Assembly (NCBI GenBank): GCA_011526565.1
Contig: WYBL01000046.1
Span: forward strand, 1-54,364
Origin: Acidobacteriota bacterium
GTDB taxonomy: Bacteria; Acidobacteriota; Vicinamibacteria; Fen-336
Direction of reading: 5' to 3'
Length of the DNA: 54,364 nt
The notes under the pieces are model-generated. The model ran no database searches, was not told the origin of the DNA, and was given only the letters and a program-made list of their open reading frames with translations. The translations under genes and the position numbers were made by a program. This document shows, one piece after another, positions 8,890 to 16,511 of the stretch (position 1 is the stretch's first letter; every line of letters begins with the position of its first letter).

Positions 8890-11516
8890 AGCCGGCCCGG
8901 CTCCTCGCGCTGCTGCTGGCGGCAGGGCGTCTCGGCGCGGCCGAGCCGCCCGTCGTCGACGTGCGCGTCGAGGGCCCCGCCGAGCTGCGCGGCCGGCTCT
9001 CCCGCTACGTCGGCCTCGAGACGGGCGCGCCTCTCGACGCCGAAGCGGTGCGTCGTTCGGTCGAGCGGCTGTTCGCGACCGGCGAGCTGGAGGACGTGCA
9101 GGTCGAGAAGGAGGCGGCAGCCGACGGCACCCGCGTCCGCTTCGTGCTGGTCCCGCTGCCGCGGCTGCACGGCGTGCGCACCGAACCCGGCGACGTGCTC
9201 GACGGCGGCGACGCGCGCCGGATCGCGGGGCTGCGCGACCGCGAGCCGCTCGACGCCGTGCGCCTCGACCGCGCCGCGCAGGCGCTGGCGCTGGAGCTGG
9301 AGCGCCGCGGCTACCTCGAGGCGCGGGTCAGCGGCCGCCTCGAGCGCGATGGTGCGCGCGCCGACGCGGTGTTCGCGATCGAGGCCGGCCGCCGGGCCCG
9401 GGTCTCGTCGGTGCGCCTGCGAGGCGCCCCGGCCGCCCATGACGCCCGCTTGCGGGGGCCGCTGCTCGCGCTGCAGGGCCGACACGAGTCGCGGTCGCGG
9501 GCGGAGGCGGTGGCGGAGGACGCGCGCCGCGCGCTGGTGGTGGCCGGCCACTGGCGGGCGAAGGTCGACGTGCGCCGCGTCTACGATCCGGCAGCGGCGG
9601 AGGTCGCACTCGAGTTCGTCGCCGAGGCGGGGCCTCGCCTCGTGTTGCGCTTCGAGGGACCGCCGCTGCCGGGTTCCGTGCGTTCGCGGGTGAGCCGGCT
9701 GATCGTCGACGGCCGCGCCGCGACCGACGCCCTCGACGCGGCAGCCGAGCAGGTCGAGGCCTGGTTCGCCAGCCGCGGCCACCGTGGAGCCGAGACGCGC
9801 TGGAGCGAAGTCGCGGCGCCCGGCGGTCAGGAGCTCGTCTACGCGACGAGCGCGGGCCCGGCGACCCGGCTGGCGGCGGTCGCGCTCGAGGCCTTCCCTC
9901 CGGGTCTGGCGCTGCCGCCGCTCGCCAGCCGCGCCGACGCCCCGGCCCGCGACGCGCTGCTCGAGCAGGACCGCCGGGCACTGGAGGCGGCCCTGCGCGA
10001 GCACGGCCACCCCGACGCCGCGGTGGAGCTGGACCTGCCCGAGTCCGGCGACCACGTCACCGCCACGTTCCGCGCCCGGCCCGGCCGCCGGGTGATCGTC
10101 TCGGCCTTCGAGGTCCGACCCGACGTGCCGCTGCCCGAGGAGGCGGAGCCGCGCGAGTTGCGGCTGCGCGCGGGCGCGCCGTACCGCGTCACCGACGTCG
10201 CGCTCGATCGGGCGGCGCTGCTCTCGGCCTGGCGCAACGCCGGCTACCAGCAGGTCGAGGTGACGCCCGAGCTCGCTTTCGCCGAAGACGGGCAGGCGGT
10301 GGCCGTGACGCTGGCGGTGGCCGCCGGCCCCCGCACCTTCGTCGACCGCATCGTCGTCGCCGGCCTCGAGCGGACCCGCGAGGAGGTCGTGCGCCGCGAG
10401 CTGCGGATCACCGAAGGCGCGCCGCTCGGCCTCGCCGACGCGATCGAGAGCCAGCGGCGGCTGTCGGCGCTGGGGCTGTTCGGCCGCGTCGACCTCGCCG
10501 AGGTCGAGACCGCCGCCGGCACCACGGACGTCGTCGTCCAGCTCGACGAGGCGCCGCGCACGACGGTCGGCTACGGCATCGGCTTCGGCGAGCGCGACCT
10601 GCTGCGGGCCAGCCTCGAGCTCGGCCGCCGCAACCTGGGCGGCCGCGACCGCACCGGCGCCCTGTTCCTGCGCGGTTCGTACCGCGGCTCGCGGCTGCTC
10701 GGCAGCTACCGCGAGCCGTTCCTGTTCGGCTCGCGGCGCGAGTTGCTGGTCACCGCCTTCCGCGAGGAGGAGGACCGCGACAACTTCGACTTCCGGCGCA
10801 TGGGCCTGTCGGTGCAGGTGGCGCAGGCGATCGACGCCCGGCTGTCGCTGGTCGGGCGGCTGCTGTTCCAGGACACCGACACCAACGACGTGGTCGTGCC
10901 GTGCGACGAGGTCGACCGCCAGTTCTGCGACGCCGCCGTGACCGGACCGTCGGTGTCGCTGGTCCTCGACGAGCGCGACGACGCGCTCGACCCGCGCCGC
11001 GGCTTCTTCCTCGGTGCCGACGTGCTCTACTCCTCGCGCCTCCTCGGCGGCGACAACTTCCTCAAGGCCTTCGCCCAGGCGGCGGTGTTCGAGCGGCTGC
11101 AGCGCCGGCTGTCGTTCGCGCTGTCCGCCCGGGTCGGCCTCGCACGCACGCTGGGCCTCGACGAGCCGCTGCTGCTGCCGCTGCCCGAGCGCTTCTTCGC
11201 CGGCGGCGACTACTCGCTGCGCGGCTTCGCCCCCGACGCGGTCGCGCCCAAGGGCGGCAACGCGCTGCTGCTGGGCAGCGGCGAGCTGCGCTTCGAGGTG
11301 CGCGAGCGGGCCTCGCTGGCGGCGTTCGCCGACGTGGGCAACGTGTACCCGCTGGTCGGCGACGTCTCGCTGCGCGACCTGCGCTACGCCGCCGGGATCG
11401 GCCTGCGTTACCGCAGCCCGCTGGGGCCGCTGCGGCTCGACTGGGGTTACAAGCTGAACCGCCGCCCCGGCGAGTCGCGCTCGCGCTTCCACGTGACGGT
11501 CGGCCATGCGTTCTGA
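8886..11516 (+). CDS. bamA: Omp85-family outer-membrane assembly protein (BamA/TamA type)
   Basis: The 876-residue protein starts with a short signal-like segment (KPARLLALLLAAGRLGAA). A long series of POTRA-like units then runs to about residue 558, and a 16-stranded-type barrel fills the rest, with the Omp85 signature FFAGGDYSLRGF near residue 770-780 and a terminal Phe in HVTVGHAF, the usual barrel insertion signal. It inserts beta-barrel proteins into the outer membrane, probably with the TamB-like protein encoded just upstream. At roughly 75-80 residues per unit the N-terminal part could hold about seven POTRA domains against five in E. coli BamA. The GTG start overlaps the tamB stop as GTGA. 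TamA and BamA cannot be told apart with certainty here. Confidence 0.94.
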   Translation: MKPARLLALLLAAGRLGAAEPPVVDVRVEGPAELRGRLSRYVGLETGAPLDAEAVRRSVERLFATGELEDVQVEKEAAADGTRVRFVLVPLPRLHGVRTEPGDVLDGGDARRIAGLRDREPLDAVRLDRAAQALALELERRGYLEARVSGRLERDGARADAVFAIEAGRRARVSSVRLRGAPAAHDARLRGPLLALQGRHESRSRAEAVAEDARRALVVAGHWRAKVDVRRVYDPAAAEVALEFVAEAGPRLVLRFEGPPLPGSVRSRVSRLIVDGRAATDALDAAAEQVEAWFASRGHRGAETRWSEVAAPGGQELVYATSAGPATRLAAVALEAFPPGLALPPLASRADAPARDALLEQDRRALEAALREHGHPDAAVELDLPESGDHVTATFRARPGRRVIVSAFEVRPDVPLPEEAEPRELRLRAGAPYRVTDVALDRAALLSAWRNAGYQQVEVTPELAFAEDGQAVAVTLAVAAGPRTFVDRIVVAGLERTREEVVRRELRITEGAPLGLADAIESQRRLSALGLFGRVDLAEVETAAGTTDVVVQLDEAPRTTVGYGIGFGERDLLRASLELGRRNLGGRDRTGALFLRGSYRGSRLLGSYREPFLFGSRRELLVTAFREEEDRDNFDFRRMGLSVQVAQAIDARLSLVGRLLFQDTDTNDVVVPCDEVDRQFCDAAVTGPSVSLVLDERDDALDPRRGFFLGADVLYSSRLLGGDNFLKAFAQAAVFERLQRRLSFALSARVGLARTLGLDEPLLLPLPERFFAGGDYSLRGFAPDAVAPKGGNALLLGSGELRFEVRERASLAAFADVGNVYPLVGDVSLRDLRYAAGIGLRYRSPLGPLRLDWGYKLNRRPGESRSRFHVTVGHAF

Positions 11517-12063
11517 GCTGCTGCTCGCCGCGGTGCTCTCGGCGCCGGCCGCCGCTGCCGCGGGCGAGCGGATCGAGGCCGTCGTCGCCGTGGTCGACGG
11601 GCGGCCGGTGTTGCTCTCGGAGCTGAGGGCGGCAGCGGCCGTCAAGGGGCTCGGCGAGCGCAGGGCGCGCGAGGAGTTGATCGACCAGTTCCTGATGGAG
11701 CGCGAGGCGCAGCGCTTCGCTGCGCTGGCCCCGGCCGACGACGAGGTGGAGGCGCTCGTCGACGGCCTCGCCGTCCGCGCGCCCGACGTGCCGCGCGCCG
11801 CGCTGCGCCGTCTGGCCCGGCGCGAGGCGTGGATCCTGCGCTACGTCGAGTTCCGCTTCCGGCCGCTCGTCACCGAGGCCGACGAGACCGAGGTGCAGGG
11901 CGACTGGCTGGCGCTGCCCGAGCCGCGGCCGCCGTTCGCCGAGGCCCGCGCGCCGCTGCGCGAGGCCCGCAGCCGCCGCGCCCTCGACGCCCGGGTCGAG
12001 GCCTGGGTGGCCGACCTGCGCCGAGCGGCCCGCATCCGCCTGGTCGAGGGCTGGCGCGAATAG
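11506..12063 (+). CDS. Short SurA-like periplasmic chaperone without a parvulin domain
   Basis: The 185-residue product has a signal peptide (about residues 1-19, ending AAAAA before GERIEAV). The SurA/PpiD-type N-terminal pattern VVAVVDGRPVLLSEL follows, then helical segments with EELIDQFLMEREAQRF, and a C-terminal helix WVADLRRAARIRLVEGW like the end of SurA. The intervening parvulin peptidyl-prolyl isomerase domain of SurA (about 430 residues in E. coli) is absent. It overlaps the end of the Omp85 gene by 11 bases, so an outer-membrane-protein chaperone role is likely. The reading frame ends exactly where the converging minus-strand gene ends, leaving no room for a terminator. Confidence 0.8.
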   Translation: MRSELLLAAVLSAPAAAAAGERIEAVVAVVDGRPVLLSELRAAAAVKGLGERRAREELIDQFLMEREAQRFAALAPADDEVEALVDGLAVRAPDVPRAALRRLARREAWILRYVEFRFRPLVTEADETEVQGDWLALPEPRPPFAEARAPLREARSRRALDARVEAWVADLRRAARIRLVEGWRE

Positions 12064-12768
12064 TCAGTCGTACAGGCCGCGGGCGCCGTTGCGGCGGATC
12101 GCCAGCAGGTCGGCGAAAGCGCGGGCACCGCGGCCGAAGGTGACGCGGGTGGCAGCGTCGTTGCGCCAGGTGACGCCGATCTCGGCGATGCGCAGGCCCG
12201 CGCGCCGGGCGGCGTAGAGCACCTCGACGTCGAAGCCGAAGCCGTCGAGCACGCTGCGCGCGAACGCGCGTTCCGCGGCGGCGGCGGTGAACAGCTTGAA
12301 GCCGCACTGGGTGTCGTGCAGCCCCGGCAGCAGCAGGCCGCGCACGCAGGCGTTGAACAGCCGGCCCATCGCCTCGCGGTACGCCGGCTGGTGCACCTCG
12401 ACCCGCGAGTCGGCCACGGCCCGCGACCCGATCGCGACGTCGGCGCCGGCGTCGAGCGCCGCCTCCAGCCGCGCCAGGTCCTCGATCGGCGTCGACAGGT
12501 CGGCGTCGGTCATCAGGCGCCTGTCACCGACGGCCCCCAGCATGCCGCGGCGCACGGCGTCGCCCTTGCCGCGGTTGTGCCCGGCGCGCAGCACGCGCAG
12601 CGCGGGCAGGCCCAGCGCCAGCGCCGCTTCGGCGGTGCCGTCGCCGGAGCCGTCGTCCGCGACCACGATCTCGAAGTCGCGGCCGGCGAGCGCCGCCGCG
12701 ACGCGGCGCAGCGTGGGCGGCAGCCGCTCCGCCTCGTTGTAGGCGGGGATCACGACCGACAGCTTCAT
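12064..12768 (-). CDS. GT2 glycosyltransferase, dolichyl-phosphate beta-glucosyltransferase-like
   Basis: This 234-residue GT-A enzyme begins MKLSVVIPAYNEAERLPPTL, has VVADDGSGDGT (nucleotide-sugar binding) and MTDADLSTPIEDL, whose DADLSTP form is typical of ALG5-like polyprenyl-phosphate glucosyltransferases, and later GLHDTQCGFKLF. It likely loads a sugar from UDP- or GDP-sugar onto undecaprenyl phosphate at the inner membrane; it has no clear membrane segment of its own. The ATG overlaps the stop of the upstream GT4 gene as ATGA. It is the last gene of the minus-strand locus and ends base-to-base against the SurA-like gene. Confidence 0.9.
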   Translation of the reverse strand: MKLSVVIPAYNEAERLPPTLRRVAAALAGRDFEIVVADDGSGDGTAEAALALGLPALRVLRAGHNRGKGDAVRRGMLGAVGDRRLMTDADLSTPIEDLARLEAALDAGADVAIGSRAVADSRVEVHQPAYREAMGRLFNACVRGLLLPGLHDTQCGFKLFTAAAAERAFARSVLDGFGFDVEVLYAARRAGLRIAEIGVTWRNDAATRVTFGRGARAFADLLAIRRNGARGLYD

Positions 12769-14087
12769 CCCGCCACCTCGCGCAGCCGCTCGACGACGGC
12801 CGGCGGCACGGCGCCCAGGCCCAGCTCGCGCGCGGCCCAGCGCACCTCGTCGACGTAGCTGCCGAGCCGGGTGCCCTCGAGGCGTCGCGCCGAGGCGATG
12901 CGATCCCGCTCGCCTGGTGCCGCGCCGGCCCGCGCGGCCAGGAAGCCGGAGAGCGTGCCAGCGGTCGCCGCCAGGTCGTGGTGGCGCCGCACGTGGTCCG
13001 CCGCCGCCGCGCCCATCGCGTCGCGCAGGCCGCGGTCGGAGCAGAGTTCCGTGAGCACCGCCTCGAGGTGCGCGCCCTCGAGCGGCCCCGGATCGACGGG
13101 CGCCACGACGCCCTCGGGGAACTCCAGCGCGGCGGGGGTCTCGGCGCTCACCAGGCAGGCACGACCGAGCCCCATCGCCCGCACCAGCGCGGCCGACATC
13201 TCGCCGTGCGAGGGGAAGCGCAGCGCGAGCACGACGTCGGCCGCGGCCAGGTGGGCGGCGAAGTCGGAGAGCGACAGGCGGCCCGTGACGCGCAGGCCGT
13301 CGCTGCCGAGGCCGGCGGCGCGCGCCACGGTCCCGAGGTCGAAGCCCGGCTCGACGTCGCCGGCCACGACGAGCTGCAACGACGGGAAGCGCGAGCGGAG
13401 CCGGGCCACGGCCTGCGCCGCAGCGGCGAGGCGCTTGTGCGGGTTGGCGAGTCCGGGCGAGGTGACGAGCAGCGCGTCCGCGGGCAGCCCCAGCGCCCGC
13501 CGCGCCTCCGCCTGCGAGGGCGCGGCGCAGGGCGGCAGGTGCATCGGCAGCGCCAGCACCGGCGTGCGCCCGAGCCGGGCGTGCAGCGCCGCCGCGGTCG
13601 CGCGCGACAGGGCGACGACGCCGAGGCTTTCCTCGAGCAGATGCTCGGAAAGCGGGTGCAGGGCGGGCCACAAGGCACCGCCCAGCCCGCGCGCGATCTG
13701 GCGCGCGACGAAGGTGCCGCGCTCCCCGTGCTCCCGCCGCATCAGCCGCAGGTAGCTGGCGGCGTCGCCGCGCTCGACGGTTTCGCCCAGCACCAGGTGG
13801 TGGAGGCAGGCGTCGTGGATCAGCACCACGCCGGGCACGGCCCGCGCGCGGCGGTAGACGAAGCCGTGCAGCGCCGAGTTGCCGAGGTGGTAGAGGTCGA
13901 GGTCCGCGGCAGGCGGCGCGTCGGCGGCCGCGACGGCGACCCCGTCCGGCAGGCCCCGCACCGCCTCCGGCGCCTCGGCGACCGCGGTCACGCGCGCGTG
14001 CTCGCGCAGCGCCGCGAGCTGCTCGGCCGCGTAGTCGGCGACGCCGGAGGCGGCCGGCGGCCACGGGCTCCAGACGGAGAGTTTCAC
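12765..14087 (-). CDS. GT4-type glycosyltransferase
   Basis: This 440-residue GT-B protein begins KLSVWSPWPPAASGVADYAA, a start shared by many GT4 enzymes, and has the donor-site region LLVTSPGLANPHKRL and VVLALRFPSHGEMSAALVRAMGLGRACLVS. The usual E-x7-E motif is only half conserved: the first Glu is present (GEMS) and the second position is Arg. A C-terminal extension of about 50 residues is Arg/Ala-rich. The GTG at 14087 overlaps the previous stop as GTGA and leaves exactly the canonical N-terminus. Donor and acceptor are unknown. Confidence 0.88.
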   Translation of the reverse strand: MKLSVWSPWPPAASGVADYAAEQLAALREHARVTAVAEAPEAVRGLPDGVAVAAADAPPAADLDLYHLGNSALHGFVYRRARAVPGVVLIHDACLHHLVLGETVERGDAASYLRLMRREHGERGTFVARQIARGLGGALWPALHPLSEHLLEESLGVVALSRATAAALHARLGRTPVLALPMHLPPCAAPSQAEARRALGLPADALLVTSPGLANPHKRLAAAAQAVARLRSRFPSLQLVVAGDVEPGFDLGTVARAAGLGSDGLRVTGRLSLSDFAAHLAAADVVLALRFPSHGEMSAALVRAMGLGRACLVSAETPAALEFPEGVVAPVDPGPLEGAHLEAVLTELCSDRGLRDAMGAAAADHVRRHHDLAATAGTLSGFLAARAGAAPGERDRIASARRLEGTRLGSYVDEVRWAARELGLGAVPPAVVERLREVAG

Positions 14088-15130
14088 CGCACGCCCTCGG
14101 TCAGGCGGTCGATCACGTGGTCCCACGAGATGTCCGCGACGCGCCGCCGGCCCGCCTCGCCGGCGTCGCGCAGCCGCGCCTCGGGCCACGTCCACAGCCG
14201 ATCGATCGCGTCGGCGATCGCCGCCGGCGTCGGCTCGGCGACGAGGCCCGTCTCGCCGTCGGTCACGAACTCGAGCGGGCCGCCGGCGTCGGTCGTGGTG
14301 AGCACCGGCTTGCCGGACAGGAACGCCTCGACCGTGACGTAGCCGTAGTCCTCGTTGAGCGGCGCGTAGTAGGCGGCGCGGCAGCCGGCGTAGAGATCGA
14401 CGAGCGCGTCCGCCGAGACGAAGCCGAGCAGCTCGACGCGGTCGCCGACGCCGAGCCCCTCGATCTGCTTGCGCAGCTCCTCCGCCAGCGGTCCCGAGCC
14501 GGCGATCTTCAGCTTCGCGCCGCTCTTCACGTGGGTCATCGCGTCGACGGCGAGGTCGAGCCGCTTCAGGCGGTCGAGGCGGCCGGCGTAGAACAGGTAG
14601 TCGCCCGCGGGATCGCAGCGGTAGCGGCCGAGGTGGTGCGGCGGCGGGTACAGCGCCTCGCCGTGCAGGCCGTTGTAGTCGGACAGCCGCCGCGCGACGT
14701 TGCGCGAGATCGTGTACACCTTCTCGCACTCGCCGAGCGCCGCGCCGTCCATCGCCCGGATCGCGTCGCGGGTCTCGAGGTCCTGCGGGCTGTCGGTGAA
14801 CGAGCAGTACTTCGTGCCCCACAGGTCGTAGGCCTCGCGGTGCTGGTGGAACAGCCACGCGACCTTCTTCGGGTGGCGCACCAGGTAGCTCGGGAACTTG
14901 GTGGGGATCACCAGGTCGACCGCGGTGCCGTTGCTCTCGGTGACGTCGAGCAGCCGCCACGCCAGCGCCTGGCGCACCAGCTCCGGCACCGGGTACCACT
15001 TGAACGGCACGTTCACCACGTCGACCCGGAAGCCGCGGCGGGCGAGGTTGTCGCGCAGCTCGGCGACCAGGATCTCGGCGCCGCCCGTGATGAAGGGCGC
15101 CTGCGCCGCGCACACCAGCACGCTCTTCAT
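14084..15130 (-). CDS. GT4 glycosyltransferase
   Basis: This 348-residue GT-B enzyme has an N-terminal MKSVLVCAAQAPFITGGAEI acceptor half and a clear C-terminal donor half: LFYAGRLDRLKRLDLAVDAM, KLKIAGSGPLAEELRK and APLNEDYGYVTVEAFLSGKP with the E-x7-E pair and the GGPLEFV loop. It probably adds one residue of the surface glycan in the cytoplasm. ATG at 15130 overlaps the coiled-coil gene's stop (ATGA). N-terminal segments such as VKWYPVPELVRQ-like text resemble the GT4 group seen with N-terminal membrane-peripheral helices, but I see no membrane span. Confidence 0.92.
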   Translation of the reverse strand: MKSVLVCAAQAPFITGGAEILVAELRDNLARRGFRVDVVNVPFKWYPVPELVRQALAWRLLDVTESNGTAVDLVIPTKFPSYLVRHPKKVAWLFHQHREAYDLWGTKYCSFTDSPQDLETRDAIRAMDGAALGECEKVYTISRNVARRLSDYNGLHGEALYPPPHHLGRYRCDPAGDYLFYAGRLDRLKRLDLAVDAMTHVKSGAKLKIAGSGPLAEELRKQIEGLGVGDRVELLGFVSADALVDLYAGCRAAYYAPLNEDYGYVTVEAFLSGKPVLTTTDAGGPLEFVTDGETGLVAEPTPAAIADAIDRLWTWPEARLRDAGEAGRRRVADISWDHVIDRLTEGVR

Positions 15131-15744
15131 GCGCGCGGCAGCCGCTCCTCCAGCGCGCGCAGCCGCTCGCGCAGGTCGCGCAGCGCGAACTCCAGGCCGT
15201 GGCGCCCGCGCTCTGAGTCGGCCAGCACCAGGTCGATGCGCCGCACCAGGTCGTGGACGTGGGCGACCAGCTCCTCCTGCAGGATCATGTGCCGGGTGTC
15301 GGCCTCGCCGAGGTGGCGGCCGTGCTGGCCGAGCACCGCGTCGTAGTGGCCGTGGGTCGCGGCGAAGCGGCCCTCGACCCAGTCGAAGAGCTGGTTGTCG
15401 AGCTGGACCTGGCGCGAGTTGAACGCGACCTGCGCCTCATGGGCCGGGCGCAGCAGCGACCACAGCAGCCGGCCCAGCCAGCCCTTCGGTCCGCGCGGGA
15501 ACACGGGCGTCGCCCGCCACAGGTCGTTGACGGCGGCTCCGTCCGGCCGCGGAGGCGGCTGCGGCCGCTCCGGCGCCGCGGCCATCGGCGTCACCGGCGG
15601 CAGTTGCGGCTCGCGCGCCGGCGGCAGGTCAGGGCGGGACGGGCCCGCCAGCAGGGCGCGCTCGCGCACCTCCTCGCGGGCGGCGCGCAGGCGTCGGGCG
15701 ACCTGCTCGCGGCGCGCGCTCTCGTCGTCTTCGGGTTCAGCCAC
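15127..15744 (-). CDS. Small coiled-coil protein of the polysaccharide locus
   Basis: I do not recognise a named family. The 205-residue product has a charged N-terminal helix (SARREQVARRLRAAREEVRER), a Pro-rich middle (residues about 40-70), a central WLGRLLWSLLRPAHEAQVAF amphipathic segment and a long C-terminal predicted coiled coil ending in LRDLRERLRALEERL. Similar unnamed coiled-coil proteins are often encoded between methyltransferases and GT4 enzymes in glycan loci and may act as a scaffold or length gauge; that is inference. It starts with GTG two bases after the methyltransferase stop and overlaps the downstream GT4 gene as ATGA. The GTG choice is moderately secure. Confidence 0.7.
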   Translation of the reverse strand: MAEPEDDESARREQVARRLRAAREEVRERALLAGPSRPDLPPAREPQLPPVTPMAAAPERPQPPPRPDGAAVNDLWRATPVFPRGPKGWLGRLLWSLLRPAHEAQVAFNSRQVQLDNQLFDWVEGRFAATHGHYDAVLGQHGRHLGEADTRHMILQEELVAHVHDLVRRIDLVLADSERGRHGLEFALRDLRERLRALEERLPRA

Positions 15745-15746
15745 GT

Positions 15747-16511
15747 TCAGGGATTCGATTCTACGCGCGGGGCCGGATCCGCCGGCTTGCGGCCCACCGC
15801 GAACACGCTGGCGCCGATCGGCAGCTGAAGTCCCGCGGCGACGAGCGCAGCCTCGACCTGCAGCAGGCGGGTGAACAGCCACTCGAGCGGGGCGGGCAGG
15901 AAGCCGACGTCCGAGCCCTCGCGGCCGCTCCGCCGGTCGAGCCAGCGGCGCAGCAGCAGCAGCGGGAACAGCAGGGTGTTCGCGTAGGTCGTCCGCACGC
16001 CCTCGAGGCCGGCGCCCGCGAACAGCGCGCGCAGCTCGCCCGCGGTGTAGCGGTGGCGCGAGAACACCGCGGCGTCGTGGGCGCCCCACAGCACCTTCAG
16101 CGCCGGCACCCGCACCAGCAGCACGCCGCCGGGGCGCAGCACGCGCGAGAGCTCGCGCACGGCCGCGGCGTCGTCTTCGACCCAGCGGTGGTAGAGCACG
16201 TCGAACGAGGTGACGCGGTCGAAGCTGCCGTCGCGGAACGGCAGCGACAGCACGCTGCCGCGCACGACCCGCTGGCCTCGGGCGCGACAGAAGTCGACGG
16301 CGGCCGGGGCGAGGTCGACGCCGACCGTCGCGTGGCGCTGGCCCAGCCGCACCAGGTTCTCGCCGGTGCCGCAGCCGGCGTCGAGCAGGCTCGGCCGCCT
16401 CCCGCCGCCGGGCTCCCGGCCCAGCAGCGCCGCCGTGATCGCCCGCATCCCGACGTACCACCACTGGCGGCCCTCGGCCTCCGCCATCCGCGGGTATTCC
16501 TCGGGCTTCAC
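15747..16511 (-). CDS. Class I SAM-dependent methyltransferase
   Basis: This 254-residue protein has the SAM-binding motif SLLDAGCGTGENLVRL, the acidic GVDLAPAAV after strand 2, LSLPFRDGSFDRVTSFDVLYH (motif II/III) and ELSRVLRPGGVLLVRVP, the standard Methyltransf_11 order. The C-terminal third is hydrophobic (NTLLFPLLLLRRWL) and may touch the membrane. In this setting it would methylate a sugar or lipid-linked intermediate. GTG start at 16511 overlaps the upstream membrane gene's stop (GTGA). Confidence 0.9.
   Translation of the reverse strand: MKPEEYPRMAEAEGRQWWYVGMRAITAALLGREPGGGRRPSLLDAGCGTGENLVRLGQRHATVGVDLAPAAVDFCRARGQRVVRGSVLSLPFRDGSFDRVTSFDVLYHRWVEDDAAAVRELSRVLRPGGVLLVRVPALKVLWGAHDAAVFSRHRYTAGELRALFAGAGLEGVRTTYANTLLFPLLLLRRWLDRRSGREGSDVGFLPAPLEWLFTRLLQVEAALVAAGLQLPIGASVFAVGRKPADPAPRVESNP

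Noticed and set aside
12055..12070. Bidirectional terminator between converging operons
   Set aside because: The two stop codons abut with no intervening bases and I see no stem followed by a T-run on either side.
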